The notes under the pieces are model-generated. The model ran no database searches. It saw nothing but the letters and a program-made list of their open reading frames with translations, and was not told the origin of the DNA. Source: Novosphingopyxis sp042090735 (GTDB lineage: Bacteria; Pseudomonadota; Alphaproteobacteria; Sphingomonadales; Sphingomonadaceae). Taken from it: DNA of 9,228 nt. Each line of letters begins with the position of its first letter. The first letter of the stretch is position 1. The position numbers and the translations under genes were made by a program. Shown here in pieces: positions 1 to 5,586 of this stretch. The stretch lies in the NCBI GenBank assembly GCA_042090735.1, contig JBELIU010000104.1:1-9228 (forward strand), read 5' to 3'.

Positions 1-57
1 ATAAGAACTTGGCGATCTGGATCAAGAACAAGGTGAGCGAAACGATGGCACTTATCC
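1..57. other. Low-GC edge segment that does not continue the sensor gene
   Basis: About 46% of these bases are G or C, against roughly 62% beyond. The minus-strand sensor frame meets a stop at 52-54. The two other minus frames stay open to the edge. One reads hydrophobic (WISAIVSLTLFLIQIAKFL) and neither resembles the second half of a PAS domain. Plus-strand frames are also open. Short arms ATAAG (1-5) and CTTAT (51-55) are present, but five bases can be chance. It may be an inserted element, a neighbouring gene or an assembly join. Confidence 0.4.
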
Positions 58-687
58 AACGGCCTGCACGAAAGCCTCGTTCACGAGCATCAGCGAGCCG
101 TCGGGCGCGCGATGCCACATCGGCAAAGGCGCCGCCTCGATCAACCCGGACAGAGCGGCGAAGGCGCGCCGCGCGGCGGCAGCCTCGCTGGCCAGCCTTG
201 CCTGTTCGCGGTGCGCTTCGGACCGGTCGAAGAACCACAGAAGCGCTGCGCCGTTGGGATATATCTGACTATCGGCGAGCGCACCTTTCACGCCCAGCGC
301 CCGATCGCTACCATCGACCGCGAAGCTCGCCTCGAAGGATTTGCCGGTGCGCTGCGCAAGGCCGACCTGCTTGCTGAGCTGCTCGACATCCGCAGGGGCG
401 AAACCGCCGGGCCCGGCTTCGGTCGACAGATCGGAGAGATGGCCGATCGTGCGCTCGATCCCGAGCCATCCAAGCAGGCGGTCGGGGGTGTCTACCTTGC
501 CGTCCAGACGCACGATCAGCGGTATAGCCGGCGCGGTCTCGATCAATCGGCCGAGCCGCGCGGTCTGGCGCAGGCTTTCTTCGGCACGGCGGCGCATCGC
601 CATGCCGGTCCACACGGCCCAGGCACCGGCCAGCAACCACGCCCCCAGGACGATGCCGATCGCCGCCATCGAGAATGCATCGCTCAT
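52..687 (-). CDS. PAS-type sensor histidine kinase, N-terminal part only (frame cut short)
   Basis: This 211-codon frame looks like the beginning of a sphingomonad PAS-domain sensor kinase. I chose the ATG at 687 because the protein then opens with a membrane segment at about residues 7-27 (MAAIGIVLGAWLLAGAWAVW), followed by a basic stretch (MRRRAEE). The longer upstream frame is Arg/Pro-rich and unlike a coding N terminus. Two PAS-like sections follow. One is around the ETAPAIPLIVRLDGKVDTP text and the other starts at IEAAPLPMWHRAPDGSLMLVNEAF. The frame ends at TAA (52-54) four residues after that VNEAF motif. No rest of the PAS fold, HisKA domain or ATPase domain is visible. The final 57 bases of the window have lower GC and none of their frames looks like a PAS continuation. 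I infer truncation by insertion, rearrangement or assembly join. Kinase identity comes from family memory, since the catalytic part is absent. It lies 171 bases downstream of ahcY on the same strand. Confidence 0.7.
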   Translation of the reverse strand: MSDAFSMAAIGIVLGAWLLAGAWAVWTGMAMRRRAEESLRQTARLGRLIETAPAIPLIVRLDGKVDTPDRLLGWLGIERTIGHLSDLSTEAGPGGFAPADVEQLSKQVGLAQRTGKSFEASFAVDGSDRALGVKGALADSQIYPNGAALLWFFDRSEAHREQARLASEAAAARRAFAALSGLIEAAPLPMWHRAPDGSLMLVNEAFVQAVG

Positions 688-858
688 CCTGTCCGGGCTA
701 GGCGAAGTGCGGCGCAGGTCAAGAGGGATGCGCGGGCAAACGCGCGCCCTTGCTTCTTCAGGCGCGGGCCCAACACAAACGAGCCGCAGGCGACGACGCC
801 CACGACTCGCAATGTTCGGTCGAAAATTCCGACGCACATGCGCGGCGGAGCACTCCCA

Positions 859-2262
859 TCAGTAGCGGTAATGTTCCGGCTTGAACGGACCATCCTGCTC
901 GACGCCGATATACTTCGCCTGCGCGTCGGTCAGCTTCGTGAGGTTCACGTTGAGCTTTTCGAGGTGCAGCGCGGCGACTTCTTCGTCGAGATGCTTGGGC
1001 AGCACATAGACGTCGTTCTCATATTCGCCGGTCTTGTGCTTGGTGAACAGTTCGATCTGCGCCAGCACCTGGTTGGTAAAGCTGGCCGACATCACGAAGC
1101 TGGGGTGGCCCGTGGCGTTGCCGAGGTTCAGGAGACGGCCCTTCGACAGCAGGATGATCCGCTTGCCGTCCGGGAATTCGATCATGTCGACCTGCGGCTT
1201 GATCTCCGTCCACTTCATGTTTTCCAGGGCACCGACCTGGATCTCATTATCGAAGTGGCCGATATTGCCGACGATCGCCATGTCCTTCATGCCGCGCATA
1301 TGCTCGATGGTGATGACGTCCTTGTTGCCCGTCGTCGTCACGAAGATGTCAGCGCGCTTCACGCCTTCTTCCATGGTCACGACTTCGAAGCCGTCCATCG
1401 CCGCCTGCAGGGCGCAGATCGGATCGATTTCGGTCACCAGCACGCGGGCGCCGGCACCGCGAAGCGAGGCGGCCGAGCCCTTGCCGACATCACCATATCC
1501 CGCGACGCAAGCCAGCTTGCCAGCCATCATCACATCAGTGCCTCGGCGGATGCCGTCGACCAGCGATTCCTTGCAGCCATATTTGTTGTCGAACTTCGAC
1601 TTGGTGACCGAATCGTTCACGTTGATCGCCGGGAAGGGCAGCTTGCCCGCCTTCGAGAGCTCATACAGACGATGCACGCCCGTGGTGGTTTCTTCGGACA
1701 CGCCGCGGATCGCCTCGACCGTCTTGGTCAGATAGCCCGGCTTGCGCTCGATGAATTCCTTAAGGGAGCGCTGCATCTCGCGCTCTTCCTCGTTCTCCGG
1801 CGCATCCATGCTCTCGCCCGCTTCCATGCGCGCGCCCCAAAGAGCAAACATGGTGGCATCGCCGCCATCATCGAGGATCATGTTGCAAGGCTCAGCGCCC
1901 CAATCGAAGATGCGCGCGACATAGTCCCAATATTCAGCGAGCCTCTCACCCTTCACGGCGAACACGGGAATGCCCTGATCCGCAATCGCGGCGGCGGCGT
2001 GATCCTGCGTCGAATAGATGTTGCAGGTGGTCCAGCGCACTTCGGCGCCGAGCGCGACGAGCGTCTCGATCAGCACGGCGGTCTGGATCGTCATGTGCAG
2101 CGAACCGGCAACGCGCGCGCCCTTTAGCGGCTTGTCCGAGCCGTAACGCTCGCGCAGCGCCATCAGGCCGGGCATTTCGGTTTCGGCGATGGCGATTTCC
2201 TTGCGGCCATAATCGGCCTGCGAAAGGTCTGCGACGATATAATCCTGAGTGGCAGTTGCCAT
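859..2262 (-). CDS. ahcY: S-adenosylhomocysteine hydrolase (adenosylhomocysteinase)
   Basis: It reversibly splits S-adenosylhomocysteine into adenosine and homocysteine with bound NAD, removing the inhibitory by-product of methyltransferases in the cytoplasmic methionine cycle (EC 3.13.2.1, formerly 3.3.1.1). The protein has 467 residues. Visible signatures are SLHMTIQTA (54-62, with His57), LDDGGDAT (130-137), NDSVTKSKFDNKYGC (216-230, with Lys221 and Asp225 matching the human catalytic pair), the NAD-binding loop GYGDVGKG (255-262), GHFDNE (335-340), GHPSFVMSASFTNQ (385-398) and the C-terminal FKPEHYRY that reaches into the partner subunit's NAD site. Compared with the human enzyme there are about 35 extra residues around 150-190, as in the long bacterial and plant forms. 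ATG 2262 is preceded by AGGAG (2270-2274) with a 7-base spacer. Translation could extend upstream in frame, but not with family-like sequence. A palindrome 86 bases upstream of the ATG is a candidate operator. Nothing looks damaged. Confidence 0.98.
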   Translation of the reverse strand: MATATQDYIVADLSQADYGRKEIAIAETEMPGLMALRERYGSDKPLKGARVAGSLHMTIQTAVLIETLVALGAEVRWTTCNIYSTQDHAAAAIADQGIPVFAVKGERLAEYWDYVARIFDWGAEPCNMILDDGGDATMFALWGARMEAGESMDAPENEEEREMQRSLKEFIERKPGYLTKTVEAIRGVSEETTTGVHRLYELSKAGKLPFPAINVNDSVTKSKFDNKYGCKESLVDGIRRGTDVMMAGKLACVAGYGDVGKGSAASLRGAGARVLVTEIDPICALQAAMDGFEVVTMEEGVKRADIFVTTTGNKDVITIEHMRGMKDMAIVGNIGHFDNEIQVGALENMKWTEIKPQVDMIEFPDGKRIILLSKGRLLNLGNATGHPSFVMSASFTNQVLAQIELFTKHKTGEYENDVYVLPKHLDEEVAALHLEKLNVNLTKLTDAQAKYIGVEQDGPFKPEHYRY

Positions 2263-2348
2263 GGTGTGTCTCCTGGAGAGGCGTGATTCGTGGCCGTGCG
2301 GGGTGCGCACAGCCGATATGCCCCGCTCCATAACGGCCCTGCCAGCAA

Positions 2349-2368
2349 ATATAAAGAAAACTTTATAT
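2349..2368 (-). promoter_or_regulatory. 20-bp AT-rich palindrome, candidate SAH/methionine-cycle operator of ahcY
   Basis: The arms ATATAAAG (2349-2356) and CTTTATAT (2361-2368) are perfect inverted repeats of 8 bases around four A's. The site sits between the yqgE stop and the ahcY ATG, 86 bases before that ATG. It is very AT-rich in a GC-rich region. Stem composition and lack of a T tract argue against a rho-independent terminator. ArsR-family regulators that respond to SAH (SahR) are known to control ahcY and methionine genes in Proteobacteria through palindromic operators. Assignment to SahR is inference, and the regulator gene is not in this window. A TTGCTG-like -35 directly next to the palindrome would be consistent with repression, but I cannot fix the -10. 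Confidence 0.6.
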
Positions 2369-2388
2369 GCGGTTGAGCAGCGTACGGC

Positions 2389-2952
2389 TCAGGCCGCGCC
2401 AAAGCCGCTCGACAGCATCGCCGGATCGATCCCGGCGCTGCGATAGGCGGCGCTCCAGATGTCTTCCGGCCCCTCCTCGAACAGGACCTGCGCATCGCAA
2501 TCCGCGAGCAGCCAGCCCGGCCGGGTCATCTCCTCCTCCAGCTGGCCGGCGTCCCAGCCGCTGTACCCCAGCGCAAGACGCCAATTTCGCGGCCCCTTGC
2601 CCTCGGCGATATCGCTGAGGATGTTGAGGCTGGAGGTGAGACCCCAGCGACCCGCGACATCGACGGTATCGCTGCGCTGATAATCCAGACTGTGTATCAC
2701 GAAACCGCGCTCCGTCTGCACCGGTCCGCCCTGCAACAGAGGCTGGCCTTCCGCTGGCCCGTCCGCTTCCAGATCGAGCTGGCGAAACACTTCGGCGGCG
2801 CTGACCCCGTCCACCGTGCGGCCCAGATCGATGCCGAGCGCGCCTTCCTCATCGTGCATGCACATGGCGATCACCGCGCGTTCGAAGCGCGGATCGCCCA
2901 TGCCCGGCATGGCGAGCAGGCAGCGGCCGGTGAAGTAGACTGGCTCTGTCAT
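2389..2952 (-). CDS. yqgE: YqgE/AlgH family protein (UPF0301)
   Basis: This 187-residue protein is a full-length member of the YqgE/AlgH family, a conserved small cytoplasmic family of unsettled biochemical function. AlgH was named for an effect on alginate expression in Pseudomonas. Family hallmarks are the N-terminal FTGRCLLAMPGMGDPRFERAVI (residues 7-28), the MCMHDEEGALGIDLGR region (30-45), LLQGGPVQTERGFVIHS in the middle, and the C-terminal RLALGYSGWDAGQLEEEMTRPGWLLAD block. ATG 2952 has an upstream AAGGA about 4-5 bases away and gives the expected N terminus. It is divergent from the peroxiredoxin gene across a 121-base gap and lies 126 bases upstream of ahcY on the same strand. The operator-like palindrome in between suggests ahcY has its own promoter. 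No function beyond family membership can be read from the sequence. Confidence 0.93.
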   Translation of the reverse strand: MTEPVYFTGRCLLAMPGMGDPRFERAVIAMCMHDEEGALGIDLGRTVDGVSAAEVFRQLDLEADGPAEGQPLLQGGPVQTERGFVIHSLDYQRSDTVDVAGRWGLTSSLNILSDIAEGKGPRNWRLALGYSGWDAGQLEEEMTRPGWLLADCDAQVLFEEGPEDIWSAAYRSAGIDPAMLSSGFGAA

Positions 2953-3073
2953 CTTCCTTCAACATAGAAGCCAATCCGCACGCGTCCAGCTTGCGGCGGG
3001 CATTGCGGGGATGAAAGTTTCCCGCCAAGAACCATATTCAACGCTCCCGAGAGTCCCGAGAAAGGAAACAGGC

Positions 3074-3547
3074 ATGCCCATCAAAGAAGGCGACACGCTC
3101 CCCAAGGCCCAATTCATCACGATGACCGCGGACGGCCCGCAGCCGGTCGATTTCGATCAGTTCTTCCAGGGCCGCAAGGTCGCGCTCTTTTCCGTGCCCG
3201 GCGCCTACACCCCCACCTGCTCGGCACGGCATCTGCCTGGCTTCGTCGACAAGGCGGACGAACTGAAGGCCAAGGGCATCGACGAAATCGCCGTGACTGC
3301 GGTGAACGATGCCTTCGTGCTCGGCAAATGGACCGAGGACGCCAAGGACATCACCCCGCTGGCCGATGGCAATGGCGAATTCGTCAAGGCGATCGACCTG
3401 ACCATGGACGGCACCGGCTATGGCATGGGCACGCGCGGCCAGCGCTTCTCGATGATCGTCGACGACGGCGTTGTGACGAAGCTGAATGTCGAGCAGCCGG
3501 GCGACTTCCGCGTCAGCTCCGCCGATCACATGCTCGAGCAGCTTTGA
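3074..3547 (+). CDS. Peroxiredoxin, Prx5 (AhpE/Prx5-type redoxin) with a single cysteine
   Basis: It is a thiol peroxidase that reduces hydrogen peroxide or organic hydroperoxides in the cytoplasm. The 157-residue chain carries the peroxidatic motif PGAYTPTCS, with Cys49 as peroxidatic cysteine and Thr46 in the PxxxTxxC pattern. Further family marks are ARHLPGF, VNDAFVLGKW and RGQRFSMIVDDGVV, whose Arg124 likely corresponds to the active-site arginine of human PRDX5. No second cysteine exists in the protein, so it cannot form the internal disulfide of atypical 2-Cys Prx5 enzymes. I infer that it works as a 1-Cys enzyme recycled by glutathione and/or glutaredoxin. ATG 3074 is preceded by AAAGGA (3061-3066) at about 7 bases. 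An upstream in-frame ATG at 3011 would add 21 unfamily-like residues and is rejected. The stop codon overlaps the possible TTG start of amn, suggesting co-transcription and coupled translation. Confidence 0.95.
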   Translation: MPIKEGDTLPKAQFITMTADGPQPVDFDQFFQGRKVALFSVPGAYTPTCSARHLPGFVDKADELKAKGIDEIAVTAVNDAFVLGKWTEDAKDITPLADGNGEFVKAIDLTMDGTGYGMGTRGQRFSMIVDDGVVTKLNVEQPGDFRVSSADHMLEQL

Positions 3548-5001
3548 TCGAGGAGGTTCGAGCCATTTCCCCGGAAAAGATTATCGAGGAACTGCGACGG
3601 CGCTACGACAGCGCCGTCGCCAATCTCCGCGCCGACCTGATTGCCTATATCCAGGATGGCACCGCGCCTTCCCCCGCCGCGCGGGCCGAGGGGCGGTATG
3701 CCTACCCTGAACTCACCATTCGCTATGAGGGAGAGAAGCGCGATCGCCATCGCACCACCTCCTTCGGGCGGTTGGTCAGCGCGGGCAGCTATGCCAGCAG
3801 CATCACCCGGCCCGACCTTTTCGAAAATTATCTCACCGAGCAGCTGAAACTGCTCGATGCTCAATATGAGATCGAGGCCGAGATCGGCGTCAGCTCTCAG
3901 GAAATTCCTTATCCTTATGTGCTGGATGCAGGCAGCGGGCTGGAACTGGGCGGCGTCGCCTCGCTGGAACTGGCGCGGCATTTCCCCACCACCGACCTTG
4001 CCGATATCGGCGATGAGGCGGCGGACGGCCTGTTCGTCGCAGCCCCCGGCCGGCCCTCGCCGCTCGCCTTGTTCGATGCGCTGCGCACCGATTTCTCGCT
4101 CGCGCGCCTGCGCCATTATACCGGCACCGCGCCCGAGCATTTTCAGCGTTTCGTGCTGTTCACGAATTACCACCGCTACATCGATGAATTCGTCACCTGG
4201 GCGGCGGGCGAAGTCGGCAAAGGCCGCTTCAGCGCGCTCGCCGGCGCGGGCGGGCTGATGATCGATCAGTTGCACAGCGCGCCGGCCGATCTCGTTGCCG
4301 ACAGCACCTGGCGCAAACACCAGATGCCCGCTTACCACCTGATCGGTGAGGACCGGAGCGGCATCAGCCTCGTAAATATCGGCGTCGGCCCATCCAACGC
4401 GAAAACGATAACAGATCACCTCGCCGTACTGCGGCCCGAGGCGTTTCTGATGATCGGCCATTGCGGCGGCCTGCGCCCATCGCAGCGCATCGGCGATTTC
4501 GTGCTGGCCCATGCCTATCTGCGGGACGACCATATTCTGGATGACGTGCTGCCGACCGAGATTCCCATCCCGCCGATCGCCGAAGTGCAGCAGGCGCTGG
4601 CCGAAGCAGCCGAGGAAACGCTGCAGATCGACCGTGATCAGCTGAAGCGCCGCATGCGGACCGGAACCGTCGTCACCACTGACGATCGCAACTGGGAGCT
4701 ACGCTTTTCGAATAGCGCGCTGCGTTTTTCGCAAAGCCGCGCAGTCGCCATCGATATGGAGTCGGCCACCATTGCCGCGCAAGGCTATCGCTTCCGCGTA
4801 CCCTATGGCACGCTGCTTTGCGTTTCGGACAAACCGTTGCACGGCGAGATCAAGTTGCCCGGTCAGGCCAACCGCTTTTACGAAGAGTCGGTCTCCGCGC
4901 ATCTGCAAATCGGGATCGCCACCTGCGACAAATTGCGCGCGACCGGGGCTCAGCTCCATAGCCGCAAGCTGCGGGCGTTCAACGAGCCACCGTTCCGCTA
5001 G
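3544..5001 (+). CDS. amn: AMP nucleosidase
   Basis: It hydrolyses AMP to adenine and ribose 5-phosphate (EC 3.2.2.4), an enzyme of bacterial purine and AMP-pool balance. With the TTG at 3544 it has 485 residues, close to the 484 of E. coli Amn. The N-terminal AMP nucleosidase domain is seen from about residue 10 to 190 (YAYPELTIRYEG, FGRLVSAGSYASSITRP). The C-terminal nucleoside-phosphorylase-like domain contains IGVGPSNAK (279-287), GHCGGLR (305-311), AIDMESATIAAQ (402-413) and CVSDKPLHGEIKLPGQ with Asp429, matching the catalytic aspartate of E. coli Amn. There is no ATG near the beginning. TTG 3544 overlaps the peroxiredoxin TGA as TTGA, while an ATT at 3565 has AGGAGG eight bases upstream and would give a 478-residue protein starting at SPEKIIEEL. 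I list the conventional TTG start, but the ATT is at least as well supported. The function is secure and the start is not. Confidence 0.95.
   Translation: MIEEVRAISPEKIIEELRRRYDSAVANLRADLIAYIQDGTAPSPAARAEGRYAYPELTIRYEGEKRDRHRTTSFGRLVSAGSYASSITRPDLFENYLTEQLKLLDAQYEIEAEIGVSSQEIPYPYVLDAGSGLELGGVASLELARHFPTTDLADIGDEAADGLFVAAPGRPSPLALFDALRTDFSLARLRHYTGTAPEHFQRFVLFTNYHRYIDEFVTWAAGEVGKGRFSALAGAGGLMIDQLHSAPADLVADSTWRKHQMPAYHLIGEDRSGISLVNIGVGPSNAKTITDHLAVLRPEAFLMIGHCGGLRPSQRIGDFVLAHAYLRDDHILDDVLPTEIPIPPIAEVQQALAEAAEETLQIDRDQLKRRMRTGTVVTTDDRNWELRFSNSALRFSQSRAVAIDMESATIAAQGYRFRVPYGTLLCVSDKPLHGEIKLPGQANRFYEESVSAHLQIGIATCDKLRATGAQLHSRKLRAFNEPPFR
3551..3556 (+). promoter_or_regulatory. Full Shine-Dalgarno AGGAGG that bears on the amn start
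   Basis: AGGAGG lies inside the frame that would be coding if amn started at TTG 3544. It is followed by an 8-base spacer and then ATT at 3565 in the amn frame. No comparable ribosome site precedes TTG 3544. The position therefore favours initiation at ATT, or re-initiation after the peroxiredoxin stop just upstream at 3545-3547. The motif is certain, but its use is inferred. Confidence 0.6.
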
Positions 5002-5043
5002 GTCGGACTACAATTCCGCTTCTTTTTCGCAGGTGCGGCACGA

Positions 5044-5067
5044 ACTTGTTGTCGTTTGGAAACAAGT
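5044..5067. repeat. Inverted repeat in the amn to 5118 intergenic gap
   Basis: ACTTGTT (5044-5050) and AACAAGT (5061-5067) are perfect 7-base inverted arms with a 10-base spacer. The site is 42 bases after the amn stop and about 50 bases before the next ATG. No T tract follows, so it is not a classical intrinsic terminator. It may be an operator, a weak mRNA hairpin or chance. I see no clear promoter elements in the rest of this 116-base gap. Confidence 0.35.
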
Positions 5068-5117
5068 CCCGGGCTCGTGCATTGATTGAGCGAGATTGAA
5101 AACACAGGAGCCCAAAT

Positions 5118-5498
5118 ATGGTAGACGCGAAGAGCACCACGACCACGCCCCCGGCCAAGAAGTCGACGACCGAGAAGGCTAGCGACAGCATCAAGTCCGC
5201 TGGCAAGAAAGTGTCCGAGAGCAGCAAGGCTGCAGGCAAGAAGGTGAGCGAGTCGGCAAAGTCGGCCTCGGAATCGGTCAAGACCGGTGCGCAGAAGACG
5301 GGAGAGGCGGTTAAGGCCAATCCGGGCAAAACCGCGGCCGTAGTCGGCGGCGTCGCGGCGGCAGCAGCCGCAGCAGTGGTCGGGACGAAGGTCTACAAGG
5401 ACAAGAAAAAGAAGGACGCCGCGCGCGCCGAGGTCGACAAAGTCGGCATGCCGGAAATGCGCAGCGGCACGACGAAGGTCAATCACGACAAGAATTGA
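5118..5498 (+). CDS. Small Lys/Ser/Ala-rich protein with 11-residue repeats and one hydrophobic segment
   Basis: No named family is assigned. The 126 residues fall into clear parts. Residues 1-23 are Thr/Lys-rich. Residues 24-67 hold four 11-residue repeats: SIKSAGKKVSE, SSKAAGKKVSE, SAKSASESVKT and GAQKTGEAVKA. Residues 72-93 are an Ala/Gly/Val stretch (VVGGVAAAAAAAVVG) with a glycine-zipper look that could cross a membrane. The end is basic and charged (KDKKKKD) with no cysteine anywhere. The 11-residue period is typical of amphipathic helices in group 3 LEA proteins and synucleins, and the layout recalls small envelope-associated proteins such as YtxH or DUF883/ElaB. I infer a stress-related membrane-associated or desiccation-type protein with modest confidence. 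ATG 5118 has AGGAG (5106-5110) with a 7-base spacer. It is followed by a strong terminator, so it probably forms its own short transcript. Compositional bias limits homology claims. Confidence 0.85.
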   Translation: MVDAKSTTTTPPAKKSTTEKASDSIKSAGKKVSESSKAAGKKVSESAKSASESVKTGAQKTGEAVKANPGKTAAVVGGVAAAAAAAVVGTKVYKDKKKKDAARAEVDKVGMPEMRSGTTKVNHDKN

Positions 5499-5517
5499 TC
5501 GCTTTCATCTGTTCGTG

Positions 5518-5547
5518 AAAAAGGGCGCCGTCTCGGCGCCCTTTTTT
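5518..5547. terminator. Bidirectional rho-independent terminator between convergent genes
   Basis: Five A's (5518-5522) lead into a perfect 7-base GC stem, GGGCGCC (5523-5529) and GGCGCCC (5535-5541), with the loop GTCTC and six T's (5542-5547). The A and T tracts flank the stem symmetrically, so it can terminate in both directions. It lies 20 bases after the plus-strand 126-residue gene and 39 bases beyond the stop of the minus-strand M2 peptidase gene. Confidence 0.93.
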
Positions 5548-5586
5548 ACGTCGTTCGCGCCGACGAGGCGCTGAAGCGCGCCTCGT

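Noticed and set aside
695..722. TTGACC with a TAG-rich element 16 bases downstream on the minus strand, a possible promoter that would give a leaderless sensor mRNA
   Set aside because: The -10 half (TAGCCC) is poor and the whole match could be chance, so it is not listed as a promoter.
112..2127. Long plus-strand open frame (671 codons) opposite ahcY
   Set aside because: Antisense shadow of a secure gene in GC-rich DNA. Its text has no family features and the sense frame carries all ahcY motifs.
2263..2348. Riboswitch (SAH or SAM class) in the ahcY leader
   Set aside because: I could not identify the conserved core of a known SAH or SAM aptamer. A covariance-model scan would settle it.
5053..5078. 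EcfG-type general stress promoter upstream of the 126-residue gene
   Set aside because: GGAAAC is not GGAAC and no CGTT lies 16-17 bases downstream.
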